Below are positions 8,735 through 17,924 of a stretch of 64,000 bases of DNA, piece by piece (position 1 is the first letter of the stretch; each line of letters begins with the position of its first letter). Source of the DNA: Cypionkella psychrotolerans (GTDB taxonomy: Bacteria > Pseudomonadota > Alphaproteobacteria > Rhodobacterales > Rhodobacteraceae); assembly GCF_001294535.1 (NCBI RefSeq), contig NZ_LGIC01000065.1, positions 248,001 to 312,000 on the forward strand. Direction: 5' to 3'. Position numbers and translations under genes: made by a program. Under the pieces are notes generated by a model, which saw only the letters and a program-made list of their open reading frames with translations, searched no databases and was not told where the DNA came from.

Positions 8735-9405
8735 AGTGCTGCGACCTTGGATGTGACGGCGGAAGATGTATCGGCGTATGTGCTGCGCGGGGCGGATAGG
8801 AAAAACGCACCTCGTGACCAGCACAAACGGCCCGCCCAGCCGTGATGCGGCTGCAAATTTAGCATGACTCCCCCCTTTCTGCCGATCCGCAGGGCGATTT
8901 CCTCCCGCCGCGCCGATCTGGCCTGTCGCACATCGATAACCGTGATAGAGTTATGGTATCAACTCTTGGTACAATGTTATAAGTTATCGCATCTGTCAAT
9001 CGAGTCTTTTTCGGGCGTGCTGCCTGTATTCTCAACATTCTGCCCGTGGTTTTCGCCTGCGTGGTCCGAGTCGCAGGCGATTTCTGCATCTGCGAAAAGT
9101 GCTGCGATGCGGCAAAAGCGTGTGAAAGGTCTGGCAGAAATTAGGCGTAAATTACTATAATATATAGATAATATGAAATTCTCACTGCTTCGGGCGCTCA
9201 AAGGGCGAGGTCCCTCGGCGGCACCCACCTCAAGCGGGCTGCGATCGCGCCGATCTGCCTTGGACTTTGGTTGACACAGAGCAGTTTATCTGAAAGGAAT
9301 TGCGGTGTCCGTAAAATAATTCACTCACTGTGTTATCTCTCTGTGATAATGCGGCAAGGCCAGTCGGAGGGGCTGGGAATATGTGCGGGCTCAGGGGGAG
9401 GCGGT
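8735..9405. promoter_or_regulatory. Divergent promoter region between eryEFG and eryABCD operons
   Basis: This 671-base stretch has no convincing gene. It is AT-rich at 8930-9000 and 9145-9180, unlike the flanks. Candidate sites are AGAGTT-N8-AACTCT at 8947-8966, GGTACAAT at 8968-8975, a TATAAT hexamer at 9156-9161, TTGACA at 9271-9276 and TTATC-N7-GATAA at 9333-9349. EryD and the DeoR proteins probably bind here, but I cannot assign a site to a protein. Short open frames here look random. Confidence 0.6.
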
Positions 9406-10974
9406 ATGGCAGAGCTTTTGATCGGCATTGATTCGGGCACTTCGGTGGTCAAAGCGGTGGCGTTTACCCTGAATGGTGCGCAAATCGCGGCCTTTGCGGT
9501 GCCCAACGCCTATATGACGGGCACCGATGGCGCGGCGACGCAAAGCCTTGCGCAGACCTGGGCCGATTGTGCGACAGCCTTGCGTGGCCTTGCCGAAAAG
9601 GTGCCGAACTTGGCCGCGCGCACGGCGGCGGTGTCGGTTACGGCGCAGGGAGATGGCACTTGGCTGGCGGGTCCGGGCAACACACCCATCGGCGACGCGT
9701 GGCTGTGGCTGGATGCCCGCGCGGCACCTACCGTCGAACGTCTCGCCGAAAGCCCCGCCAATCGCGCCCGGTTTGAGGCGACGGGCACTGGGCTGAACAC
9801 CTGCCAGCAAGGCACGCAAATGGCGCATATGGATCGGTTCCACCCCGAACTGCTGGATGCGGCTGAGGTGGTATTGCATTGTAAAGACTGGATTTATCTG
9901 AATCTCACCGGCGTGCGGGCGACCGATCCGTCTGAGGCCAGCTTTACCTTCGGCAACTTTCGCACGCGGCGCTATGACGATCAAGTGATTGAGGCTTTGG
10001 GCCTGAGTCATCGTCGCAACCTCATGCCCGAGATCATCGATGGCAGCCAAATCACGCATCCCCTTACGCCCGAGGCTGCCGCCCAAACTGGCCTGCGCGC
10101 GGGCACGCCGGTGAGCCTTGGCTTCGTCGATATGGTGATGACGGCGCTGGGGGCGGGCGTGCATACCGGGGCGGCGGGGGCGGCTTGTTCGACCGTGGGG
10201 TCGACGGGCGTGCATATGCGCTCGACCCCGGTGGGCGGCGTGCATCTGAACGCCGAGGGCACCGGCTATGTGATCTGCCTGCCGGTGCCGGGGATGGTGA
10301 CGCAGGTGCAAACCAATATGGCGGCGACGCTGAACATCGACTGGCTGCTGCGGATGGCGGCGGATTTGATGTCAGATTTCGGGCGGCCCACCAAACACGC
10401 CGATCTGGTGCCGCTGATCGAAAGCTGGTTGGCCGCCAGCAAACCCGGTGCGTTGCTCTATCAACCCTATATCTCGGAAGCCGGAGAGCGCGGGCCTTTT
10501 GTCAACGCCGACGCCCGCGCGGGCTTTGTCGGCCTGAATTTCACCCACCGTTTCGCCGATTTGCTGCGCGCTGTGGTCGAAGGTTTGGGCATGGCAACCC
10601 GCGATTGCTATGCCGCAATGGGCGCTATGCCGTTGGAATTGCGGCTGACGGGCGGGGCTGCGCGCTCTAAAGGCCTGCGCGGGGTGTTGTCGGCGACGAC
10701 GGGTGCGCCCGTGCGCGTGTCCGCGCGCGAAGAGGCCGGCGCTGCTGCTGCCGCGATGATGTCAGCGGTGGCGATTGGCGCATATTCTTCGATGGACGCC
10801 TGCATTGCTGAATGGGTAACGCCTTTGCTGGGCGCGGCAGAGGCCCCCGATCCGGCGCTGACCGCCACCTATGCCCAAATCTATCCCGCCTATAAATCCG
10901 CCCGCGAGGGGCTGACCACCGCATGGTCGCATCTTGCGGACAGCCGCCAAGCCAAAGACAGGACAGCCGAATGA
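9406..10974 (+). CDS. eryA: Erythritol kinase
   Basis: ATG 9406 is preceded by GGGGGAGG; an upstream in-frame extension to 9271 is not supported. The product has 522 residues and FGGY motifs (GIDSGTSVVKAV at residues 6-17, LTGGAARSKG near 420). Erythritol kinase phosphorylates erythritol to the 4-phosphate (also called D-erythritol 1-phosphate). Gene order eryA-eryB-eryC with a SorC-type eryD downstream matches the Brucella and Rhizobium ery operons. It overlaps eryB by ATGA. The identification rests on family motifs together with this order. Confidence 0.9.
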   Translation: MAELLIGIDSGTSVVKAVAFTLNGAQIAAFAVPNAYMTGTDGAATQSLAQTWADCATALRGLAEKVPNLAARTAAVSVTAQGDGTWLAGPGNTPIGDAWLWLDARAAPTVERLAESPANRARFEATGTGLNTCQQGTQMAHMDRFHPELLDAAEVVLHCKDWIYLNLTGVRATDPSEASFTFGNFRTRRYDDQVIEALGLSHRRNLMPEIIDGSQITHPLTPEAAAQTGLRAGTPVSLGFVDMVMTALGAGVHTGAAGAACSTVGSTGVHMRSTPVGGVHLNAEGTGYVICLPVPGMVTQVQTNMAATLNIDWLLRMAADLMSDFGRPTKHADLVPLIESWLAASKPGALLYQPYISEAGERGPFVNADARAGFVGLNFTHRFADLLRAVVEGLGMATRDCYAAMGAMPLELRLTGGAARSKGLRGVLSATTGAPVRVSAREEAGAAAAAMMSAVAIGAYSSMDACIAEWVTPLLGAAEAPDPALTATYAQIYPAYKSAREGLTTAWSHLADSRQAKDRTAE

Positions 10975-12509
10975 GCCTTAGTACTTCTGACCATAGCAAA
11001 ACTAACCATAGTTTTTCTGAGCCAAATTTGGTTGATCTGTTCGTCATTGGTGGTGGCATCAACGGCGCGGGTATCGCACGCGATGCGGCGGGGCGGGGGC
11101 TTTCGGTGGTGCTCTGTGAGAAGGACGATCTGGCGCAGGGCACCTCGTCGCGTTCGGGTAAGCTGGTGCATGGCGGCCTGCGCTATCTGGAATATTACGA
11201 ATTTCGCCTTGTGCGTGAGGCACTTATCGAACGCGAGGTGCTGCTAAACGCAGCCCCGCATATCATCTGGCCGATGCGGTTTGTGCTGCCACATTCGCCC
11301 ACCGATCGGCCTGCTTGGCTGGTGCGGCTGGGTCTGTTCCTGTACGACCACCTTGGCGGGCGCAAGAAACTCCCCGGCACCCGCACCTTGGATCTGCGCC
11401 GCGATCCGCAAGGCGCGCCGATTATGGACCAATATAAACGCGGCTTTGAATATTCGGATTGCTGGGTCGATGATGCGCGGCTGGTGGTGCTGAATGCTTT
11501 GGATGCGGCGGAAAAGGGCGCATTGGTGTTGACCCGCACCGCCTGCACCTCCGCCCGGCGCGAGAACGGCGCTTGGACGGTTGAGACCACCGATCAAAAT
11601 GGCGAAACGAGGGCGTTTCGCGCGCGCTGTATCGTCAATGCGGCGGGGCCATGGGTGACGGATATCGTCACACGGGTGGCGGGGTCGAACTCGGCGCGCA
11701 ATGTGCGGCTGGTCAAAGGCAGCCATATCATCGTGCCGAAATTCTGGGCCGGCGATCATGCTTACCTCGTGCAAAACCACGACAAACGGGTGATTTTCAT
11801 CAACCCCTACGAGGGCGATAAGGCGCTGATCGGCACCACCGATGTCGCCTATGAGGGGCGTGCCGAGGAGGTGCAGGCGACCGAGGCCGAGATCGACTAT
11901 CTGATTGCCGCCGTTAACCGGTATTTCAAGGAAAAGCTGCGGCGCTCGGATGTGGTGCACCATTTTTCAGGCGTGCGCCCGCTGTTTGACGATGGCAAAG
12001 GCAACCCCTCTGCGGTGACTCGCGACTATGTGTTTGATCTGGATGAGACCGGCGGTGTGCCTTTGCTGAACGTGTTTGGCGGCAAGATCACTACCTTCCG
12101 CGAACTGGCCGAGCGTGGCTTGCATCGTTTGAAAGCAGTCTTTCCGCAGATGGGGCCGGATTGGACCGCTACCGCCAAACTGCCGGGTGGTGAGATGCCG
12201 AATGCCGATTATGAAAGCTTTGCCAATGACTTGCGCATGGCCTATCCGTGGATGCCGCGCAGTCTGATCCGCCACTATGGCCGTCATTACGGCGCGCGCA
12301 CCGGTGATCTGGTTGGGGGTGCCACGACGTTGGAGGGCTTGGGTCAGCACTTCGGGGGTGATCTTTATGAGGCCGAAGCCCGCTATCTGATTGCCCGCGA
12401 ATGGGCACGGACGGCAGAGGATATTCTGACCCGGCGCACCAAGCATAACCTGCATCTGACTCCCGAGCAGCAAGCGGCTTTCACAACTTGGCTGGCGGAA
12501 GGGGCCTGA
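10971..12509 (+). CDS. eryB: Erythritol-phosphate dehydrogenase (GlpD family)
   Basis: ATG 10971 overlaps the eryA stop. The product has 512 residues with the FAD-binding GGGINGAG motif (about residues 24-31), GTSSRSGKLVHGGLRYLEYYE and VNAAGPWV, all typical of GlpD-like membrane-associated flavoenzymes. EryB oxidises erythritol phosphate to erythrulose 1-phosphate (L-3-tetrulose 4-phosphate in the Brucella papers), delivering electrons to the respiratory chain. Glycerol-3-phosphate dehydrogenase is the alternative by homology; operon position decides for EryB. Confidence 0.9.
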   Translation: MSLSTSDHSKTNHSFSEPNLVDLFVIGGGINGAGIARDAAGRGLSVVLCEKDDLAQGTSSRSGKLVHGGLRYLEYYEFRLVREALIEREVLLNAAPHIIWPMRFVLPHSPTDRPAWLVRLGLFLYDHLGGRKKLPGTRTLDLRRDPQGAPIMDQYKRGFEYSDCWVDDARLVVLNALDAAEKGALVLTRTACTSARRENGAWTVETTDQNGETRAFRARCIVNAAGPWVTDIVTRVAGSNSARNVRLVKGSHIIVPKFWAGDHAYLVQNHDKRVIFINPYEGDKALIGTTDVAYEGRAEEVQATEAEIDYLIAAVNRYFKEKLRRSDVVHHFSGVRPLFDDGKGNPSAVTRDYVFDLDETGGVPLLNVFGGKITTFRELAERGLHRLKAVFPQMGPDWTATAKLPGGEMPNADYESFANDLRMAYPWMPRSLIRHYGRHYGARTGDLVGGATTLEGLGQHFGGDLYEAEARYLIAREWARTAEDILTRRTKHNLHLTPEQQAAFTTWLAEGA

Positions 12510-12510
12510 G

Positions 12511-13440
12511 ATGTTAACGCTGTCACTCAACACCAACCCCCTCGTCAACCGCTTCGCCGACCCGGACGACCTGATCACCACGGTCGCGCGTGACCTGCGC
12601 ATCCGCGATCTGCAACTTACGCATGAATTCATCAACCCATCTTGGCCCGCCCCGCTAATCCGCCGCCTGACCCGTCAGATGGATGCGGCTTTGCAGCGTA
12701 CCGGCGTGCGTGTGACTTCGGGCATGACTGGCCCTTATGGGCGCCTGAACCATTTCGGCCACCCCGACCGCGATGTGCGTCGCTACTACATCGACTGGTT
12801 CAAAACCTTCGCCGATATTACCGCCGATCTGGGCGGCACCAGCGTTGGCACGCAGTTTGCGATCTTCACCTACGCTGATTTCGACGATCCCAACCGCCGG
12901 GAATCCTTGATAAATACCGCAATAGACTGTTGGGCCGAAGTCGCCGAACATGCCAAATCTGCGGGCCTTAGCTACGTTTTCTGGGAGCCGATGAGCGTCG
13001 GGCGTGAGTTTGGGGAGACCATCGCCTCGGCCCTCGCCTTGCAAAAACGCCTGACCGAGGCGAATACGGCGATCCCGATGTGGATGATGGCCGATATCGA
13101 CCATGGCGATCTGACCAGCCCGAACCCGGATGACGTGGACCCCTACGCTTGGGCGCGCGCGGTGCCAAAGGTTTCACCGATTATCCATATCAAGCAAAGC
13201 CTTATGGACAAAGGCGGTCACCGCCCTTTCACCGCCGCCTTCAATGCCAAAGGCCGGATTCATCCCGAACCCTTACTTAAGGCTTTCGCCGAAGGCGGCG
13301 CGCGGGACAATGAAATCTGTCTGGAGCTGTCGTTCAAAGAGCGTGACCCGAATGACCGCGAGGTGATCGGTCAAATCGCTGAAAGCATTGCGTTTTGGGC
13401 GCCACATATTAACAGCGGCGTTAACGATCTTCACATCTGA
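12511..13440 (+). CDS. eryC: Tetrulose-phosphate epimerase (TIM-barrel sugar isomerase)
   Basis: The protein has 309 residues and starts one base after the eryB stop. It has the look of an AP-endonuclease-2-type TIM barrel (YVFWEPMSVGREFGETI, MWMMADIDHGD, LELSFKERDP), with acidic and histidine metal-ligand candidates in these segments. EryC was first described as a dehydrogenase and later shown in Brucella to interconvert the two erythrulose 1-phosphate enantiomers (racemase/3-epimerase). Length and position as the third ery gene agree with that protein. Confidence 0.88.
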   Translation: MLTLSLNTNPLVNRFADPDDLITTVARDLRIRDLQLTHEFINPSWPAPLIRRLTRQMDAALQRTGVRVTSGMTGPYGRLNHFGHPDRDVRRYYIDWFKTFADITADLGGTSVGTQFAIFTYADFDDPNRRESLINTAIDCWAEVAEHAKSAGLSYVFWEPMSVGREFGETIASALALQKRLTEANTAIPMWMMADIDHGDLTSPNPDDVDPYAWARAVPKVSPIIHIKQSLMDKGGHRPFTAAFNAKGRIHPEPLLKAFAEGGARDNEICLELSFKERDPNDREVIGQIAESIAFWAPHINSGVNDLHI

Positions 13441-13450
13441 GGAGGCTGCC

Positions 13451-14572
13451 ATGTCTGTATTCGCGTTCCTAACCGCCACAGAAATCCTGTTCGGACGCGG
13501 GCAGGCAGGGCATGCGGCGGGCCGAATCAGGGCGCTTGGCACAGGGGTTTTCCTGCTGCACGGCAGCCCAGCCCGCGCCGATTGGCTGGTGAAAGCGCTG
13601 GTGGGGCAGGGCTGTGATGTCACCCGTTTTGTGGTGCGGGGTGAGCCTGACATTGCGCTGATTGAGGCCGCAACCATGGCCGCGCAGGGCGCGCAAGTGG
13701 TGGTCAGCCTCGGCGGCGGTGCGGTGATTGATGCGGGTAAAGCGGTCGCTGCGATGGTCCCGGCCACGCGATCCTTGATGGATCACCTTGAAGTCATTGG
13801 GAAATCTTTGCCGCTGGATCACGCGCCCTTGCCCTTCGTCGCGATCCCCACGACCGCAGGCACCGGCGCCGAAGTTACCCGCAACGCGGTGATCGGCTCG
13901 CCCGAACACAGCCGCAAAGTGTCCTTGCGCGACAAGCGGATGCTGCCTGCTTTGGCGATCATCGACCCCGCGCTTACGGACAATACGCCGAAAACCATCA
14001 CCCTCGCCTCGGGCCTTGACGCCATCACGCAAGTGATCGAGCCCTATATCTGCACCCGCGCCAACCGTCTGACCGACGCGCTTTGCCACGATGCGATCCC
14101 GCAGGGTTTGCGCGCGTTGCGGCGGTTAATGGTGAACGAGGATGCGCAAGCCCGCGACGACATGGCTTGGGTCAGCCTCTGTGGTGGGCTGGCGCTGGCC
14201 AATGCGGGCCTTGGGGTGATCCATGGTCTTGCGGGGCCGTTGGGGGGGCTGCTGCCCGCCCCGCACGGCGCGATCTGTGGCACGCTATTGCCGCATGGGC
14301 TGGCGCTGAACGCCGCCCGCGCGATAGACCCTACGCGCATCCTGAAGGTGATCGGTTGGATCGCAGAAGCCTTTGAAACGCCTTATGAAAACGCCCTGCC
14401 AGCGCTCACCAAATGGTCGCGCCAAAACGGTCTGCCGAGCCTTGCGCAGATGGGTTTCACGCCGCACCATCTGCACCAAGCCGCCGAAGCTGCCGCTGCC
14501 TCGTCGTCGATGCAGGCTAACCCGGCGCGGCTTTCCGCCTCTGATCTGGTGATCCTGATGGCCAGCGCATGA
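13451..14572 (+). CDS. Iron-type alcohol dehydrogenase within the ery operon
   Basis: ATG 13451 follows GGAGG at 13441. The product has 373 residues with the group III alcohol dehydrogenase fold: GGGAVIDAGKA (88-98) for NAD(P), PTTAGTGAEVT (133-143), then the metal-site region. Three of the four usual metal ligands are visible (D190, H258, H272); the position normally His is Gln194 (LDAITQVIEPY). It overlaps eryD by ATGA, so it is a true member of the operon, although it is not among the known ery genes eryABCD. Its substrate may be a tetritol, tetrose or another aldehyde; nothing in the sequence decides this. Confidence 0.82.
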   Translation: MSVFAFLTATEILFGRGQAGHAAGRIRALGTGVFLLHGSPARADWLVKALVGQGCDVTRFVVRGEPDIALIEAATMAAQGAQVVVSLGGGAVIDAGKAVAAMVPATRSLMDHLEVIGKSLPLDHAPLPFVAIPTTAGTGAEVTRNAVIGSPEHSRKVSLRDKRMLPALAIIDPALTDNTPKTITLASGLDAITQVIEPYICTRANRLTDALCHDAIPQGLRALRRLMVNEDAQARDDMAWVSLCGGLALANAGLGVIHGLAGPLGGLLPAPHGAICGTLLPHGLALNAARAIDPTRILKVIGWIAEAFETPYENALPALTKWSRQNGLPSLAQMGFTPHHLHQAAEAAAASSSMQANPARLSASDLVILMASA

Positions 14573-15516
14573 GCCGAGCGCTTGATCCCGAACAATCGTT
14601 GGCGATCCGCGCGGCTTGGCTGCACTACGTCGGCGGGCTGACGCAAGCAGCTGTGGCGAAACGGTTGGGGATTACCTCGGTGAAAGCCCACCGTTTGATC
14701 GCCCGCGCGGTCGCCGAGGGTGCTGTGAAAGTCACCATCGACGGTGATATCGTTGAATGTGTTGAGCTGGAGACCGAACTCGCCGCCCGCTACGGCTTGG
14801 ACTTTTGTGAAGTTGCGCCAGATTTGGATGAGGTGGGCCTGCCGATCCGCACCTTAGGTGTGGCCGGGGCGGGCTTTCTGCGCCGCCAGATCGAGCTTGG
14901 CACCACCCCGGTAATCGGGCTGGGCCATGGGCGCACTTTGGCCGCGATGGTGCAGCATTTGCCGCGCATCGAGGCCCCCGATCTGAATTTTGTCTCGCTG
15001 TTAGGCGGGCTTACCCGAAATTACGCGGCCAATCCGCATGACGTGATGCACCGCATTGCCGAGAAAACCGGCGCGCGCGCCTACGTCATGCCGGTTCCGT
15101 TTTTCGCCAACACCGCCGAAGATCGTGAGGTTTTGCTGGCACAGCGTGGTGTGGCCGAAGTGTTCGCGATGGCGCAAGGCGCGGGGCTGAAGCTGGTCGG
15201 CATTGGCACGGTCGAGGCTGACGCGCAGCTGGTGGCCTCTGGCATGATCGAACCGAAGGAAATCAAAGCGATACAGGCGGCAGGCGGGGTCGGCGAGTTG
15301 CTGGGCCATTTCTTTAACGCCGATGGACGCATCCTGCAAACCCAGCTGACGGCGCGGACTTTGGCGGTCAGTTTTGCCGAAGCGGGCGATCAAATCATCG
15401 CCATCGCGGGAGGGCCGGACAAGGTGCAGGCGATCCGTGCGGTGTTGTCTAGCCGCCGCATGAAGGGCCTGATCACCGATGAGGCCACCGCCCGCGCGCT
15501 GGTTTTGGGGAAATGA
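14569..15516 (+). CDS. eryD: Erythritol operon regulator (SorC/DeoR-like)
   Basis: The protein has 315 residues. The N-terminal helix-turn-helix lies around residues 14-45 (YVGGLTQAAVAKRLGIT). The remainder is a SorC-type sugar-binding domain (GLGHGRTLAAMVQ, FVSLLGGLTRN, VGIGTVEADAQL, GGPDKVQAIRAVL). EryD represses eryABCD in Brucella and rhizobia and is relieved by erythritol or an early intermediate. It overlaps the alcohol dehydrogenase gene by ATGA and ends the operon. Confidence 0.9.
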   Translation: MSRALDPEQSLAIRAAWLHYVGGLTQAAVAKRLGITSVKAHRLIARAVAEGAVKVTIDGDIVECVELETELAARYGLDFCEVAPDLDEVGLPIRTLGVAGAGFLRRQIELGTTPVIGLGHGRTLAAMVQHLPRIEAPDLNFVSLLGGLTRNYAANPHDVMHRIAEKTGARAYVMPVPFFANTAEDREVLLAQRGVAEVFAMAQGAGLKLVGIGTVEADAQLVASGMIEPKEIKAIQAAGGVGELLGHFFNADGRILQTQLTARTLAVSFAEAGDQIIAIAGGPDKVQAIRAVLSSRRMKGLITDEATARALVLGK

Positions 15517-15583
15517 GGCCGGGCTGGCCCACCACGGTCGCCCGGCCTATCGCCAAGCGCTTTGAGGTGCTACCTCAAGGCGC
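15516..15583. terminator. Convergent hairpins after eryD and the transaldolase gene
   Basis: AGGCCGGG (15516-15523) pairs with CCCGGCCT (15541-15548). A second stem pairs TTGAGGT (15562-15568) with ACCTCAA (15572-15578), extended by GCGC on both sides. They fill the gap between two converging genes. No long T-run is present, so the termination mechanism is inferred. Confidence 0.5.
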
Positions 15584-15584
15584 C

Positions 15585-16238
15585 CTACAGGATCGTTTGG
15601 CCAGTGGCCGCCCAATCCTTGGCGAATTGCTCAAGGCCTTTGTCGGTCAGCACATGATTGGCCAAGCTTTTGATAACATTGGGCGGAATCGTCGCCACAT
15701 CCGCGCCCGCAAGCGCTGCTTCCTTGACATGGTTGGCGCTGCGGATCGAGGCCGCAAGGATCTGCGTCTCAAAGCCGTAGTTGTCGTAAATCTCGCGGAT
15801 GTCGCGGATCAGATCCATGCCGTCGATGTTGATATCGTCCAAGCGACCCAGAAACGGCGAGATGTAAGTCGCCCCGGCTTTCGCCGCCAACAGCGCCTGA
15901 TTGGCACTGAAGCACAATGTCACATTGGTTTTGATACCTTTTTGCGCAAAATAGCGGCAGGCCTTCAAACCAGGCAGGGTCAGCGGCAGCTTGATCACCA
16001 CATTTTTCGCGATCTTCGCCAGATGCTCGCCCTCAGCCACCATGCCATCGTAGTCCATCGAGGCGACTTCGGCCGAGACAGGGCCTTCGACCAAAGCGCA
16101 GATTTCTGCGATCACCTCTTTGAAATTACGGCCAGATTTCGCGATCAGGCTGGGGTTGGTGGTGACGCCATCCAACAAGCCATAATCGTTCAGCTCGGTA
16201 ATATCTTTGATTTCGGCGGTATCGACGAAGAATTTCAT
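15585..16238 (-). CDS. tal: Transaldolase / fructose-6-phosphate aldolase-like protein
   Basis: The protein starts [10 protein letters not shown], the standard start of the small transaldolase family, at ATG 16238; an adjacent GTG at 16241 is less likely. It has 217 residues, [13 protein letters not shown] (24-36) and the Schiff-base lysine in NVVIKLPLT (K83). These enzymes transfer dihydroxyacetone units: sedoheptulose 7-phosphate plus glyceraldehyde 3-phosphate to erythrose 4-phosphate plus fructose 6-phosphate, or the reverse. In this locus it would clear erythrose 4-phosphate made from erythritol. Convergent to eryD, divergent from the DeoR gene. Confidence 0.88.
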   Translation of the reverse strand: MKFFVDTAEIKDITELNDYGLLDGVTTNPSLIAKSGRNFKEVIAEICALVEGPVSAEVASMDYDGMVAEGEHLAKIAKNVVIKLPLTLPGLKACRYFAQKGIKTNVTLCFSANQALLAAKAGATYISPFLGRLDDINIDGMDLIRDIREIYDNYGFETQILAASIRSANHVKEAALAGADVATIPPNVIKSLANHVLTDKGLEQFAKDWAATGQTIL

Positions 16239-16304
16239 CACGCTCTCCTCTGCGGGAATCGATGGGATATGCTTGCGCTAACAGATACAGGAAGTCGCCA
16301 ATTA

Positions 16305-16331
16305 TCACAAGTAAAAATCACAAAATCACAT
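16305..16331. promoter_or_regulatory. TCACAA direct repeats in the tal/deoR divergent promoter
   Basis: TCACAA (16305-16310), TCACAA (16318-16323) and TCACAT (16326-16331) lie in an AT-rich part of the 16239-16390 gap between divergent genes. Short repeated motifs of this type are typical DeoR operators, and the rightward gene encodes a DeoR protein, so autoregulation and control of tal are plausible. Confidence 0.4.
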
Positions 16332-16390
16332 AAATCGCTTTCCATTGGTGGCCCCTGATGTTAAAAATTGCCAAAGCAGGGGGGAATCTG

Positions 16391-17161
16391 GTGAAACGCG
16401 AAGATCGCAAGCAGGCGATTATGGATTTGCTGGTGGAGCAGCGCGCGGTCGATCTGGATGATCTGGCCGAACGCTTTGCGGTGTCTAAAATGACCATCCA
16501 CCGCGATCTCGATGATCTGGAGTCCGAGGGTCTGTTGCGCAAAATGCGCGGCGGGGCGACGATTGAATCCGGCACCCAGTTCGAATCCGACTTCCGCTTT
16601 CGCGCCCGCCAAGAGGGTGCGGCCAAGGCCCGCATGGCCCGCGGAGCACTGGAGCTGATCGAACCCGGCATGACGCTGATGATCAATGACGGCTCGATGG
16701 CGGCGGTCTTAGGTGCGATGCTGCCGGAAAAACGCCCGCTGACGGTGATCACCAACAATGCCGCGATCATGGATGCGCTTAGGGCCGAACATGGCATCGC
16801 CCTGATCGCCCTGGGCGGGGTTTACTCCTATAAATTCAACGGCTTCTTTGGTGTCGTCACTGAAGAAACCCTCACCCGTCTGCACGCCGATGTGGCCTTT
16901 ATTTCCGCCCCCGCCGTGCAGGGCACGCGCGCGTTTCACATGGATGACAACGCGGTGCGCGCCAAGCGGGCGATGATCGCCAGCGCCGAAAAGACCTGTC
17001 TTCTGGTCAACCACCAACGCTTTGGCCGCCAAGCTTTGCATGTGCTGGCCGATCTGTCCGAATTCGACACAATCATCACCGATGCCCAGCCCGAACCCGA
17101 AGCCCGGGCGGCTTTGGACCGGGCCGGGATCAGCCTAAGCATCGCAGGAGACCGCGCATGA
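16391..17161 (+). CDS. DeoR-family regulator of eryH-eryI
   Basis: GTG 16391 is preferred because AGGGGGGAA lies five bases upstream; ATG 16358 is an alternative adding 11 residues. The product of about 256 residues has a helix-turn-helix (ERFAVSKMTIHRDLDDL, near 25-41) and the DeoR sensor domain (MINDGSMAAVLGAML, CLLVNHQRFGRQAL). It overlaps eryH by ATGA. In Brucella and rhizobia a deoR-tpiA-rpiB cluster belongs to the erythritol locus, and this arrangement is the same. Confidence 0.88.
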   Translation: MKREDRKQAIMDLLVEQRAVDLDDLAERFAVSKMTIHRDLDDLESEGLLRKMRGGATIESGTQFESDFRFRARQEGAAKARMARGALELIEPGMTLMINDGSMAAVLGAMLPEKRPLTVITNNAAIMDALRAEHGIALIALGGVYSYKFNGFFGVVTEETLTRLHADVAFISAPAVQGTRAFHMDDNAVRAKRAMIASAEKTCLLVNHQRFGRQALHVLADLSEFDTIITDAQPEPEARAALDRAGISLSIAGDRA

Positions 17162-17913
17162 GCAAACACGTCTGGGTCGGCACCAGTTGGAAGATGAACA
17201 AAACTTTGGCCGAGGCGCAGGCCTTCGCCAAGGGCCTGCCGCCCGAGGGCGATCCGCGCATCCAGCGCTTCGTGATCCCGCCCTTTACCGCCGTGCGAGA
17301 GGTCAAGGCGATGCTCGCCAATACCTCGGTGAAGGTCGGCGCGCAGAATATGCACTGGGCGGATGACGGCGCGTGGACGGGCGAAATCTCGCCGCTGATG
17401 CTGAAGGATTGCGGCCTGGATATCGTCGAACTGGGCCATTCCGAGCGCCGCGAATTCTTCCATGAAACCGACGAAACCGTAGGTTTGAAGGTCGAAGCCG
17501 CCGTGCGTCATGGCCTTATCCCATTGATTTGCATCGGCGAAACCCTCGCCGAACGCGAGGCCGGTCGCGCCACCGAAACCCTTGCCGCCCAAGTCACTGG
17601 CGCTTTGGGCAAGTTGTCGGAAAGCCAGAAATCGGCGCAAATCCTGCTGGCCTATGAACCGGTCTGGGCCATTGGCGCCAATGGCATCCCCGCGACTTCG
17701 GACTATGCCGACGCCCGCCAAGCCGAAATCATCGCCACCGCCGAAGCTATCCTGAACCGCCGCATCCCCTGCCTTTACGGCGGATCGGTCAACCCCGGCA
17801 ATGCCGCCGAACTCATCGCCTGCCCGCATATTGACGGGCTGTTCATTGGCCGCTCGGCCTGGAATGTCGCAGGCTACCTCGACATCCTCGCCCGCGTCGC
17901 CGCAACTTTGTGA
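17158..17913 (+). CDS. eryH: L-erythrulose-1-phosphate isomerase (TpiA paralogue)
   Basis: The protein has 251 residues with triosephosphate isomerase fold and motifs: GTSWKMNK near the N-terminus (K12), ELGHSERR (H94), AYEPVWAIG (E167) and LYGGSVNP. The classical TPI GNWK segment reads GTSWK here, so the catalytic-site Asn is replaced, as expected of the EryH branch rather than glycolytic TPI. EryH converts L-erythrulose 1-phosphate to D-erythrulose 4-phosphate. It is coupled to the upstream deoR gene and followed closely by eryI. Confidence 0.9.
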   Translation: MSKHVWVGTSWKMNKTLAEAQAFAKGLPPEGDPRIQRFVIPPFTAVREVKAMLANTSVKVGAQNMHWADDGAWTGEISPLMLKDCGLDIVELGHSERREFFHETDETVGLKVEAAVRHGLIPLICIGETLAEREAGRATETLAAQVTGALGKLSESQKSAQILLAYEPVWAIGANGIPATSDYADARQAEIIATAEAILNRRIPCLYGGSVNPGNAAELIACPHIDGLFIGRSAWNVAGYLDILARVAATL

Positions 17914-17924
17914 AGGAGAATAGG

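Noticed and set aside
8735-9405. A small gene or RNA gene in the long divergent gap
   Set aside because: Short open frames here lack ribosome sites and family resemblance, and I found no tRNA-like or other known RNA fold.
17158-17913. Glycolytic triosephosphate isomerase
   Set aside because: The GTSWK loop and position between deoR and an RpiB gene in an ery locus point to EryH.
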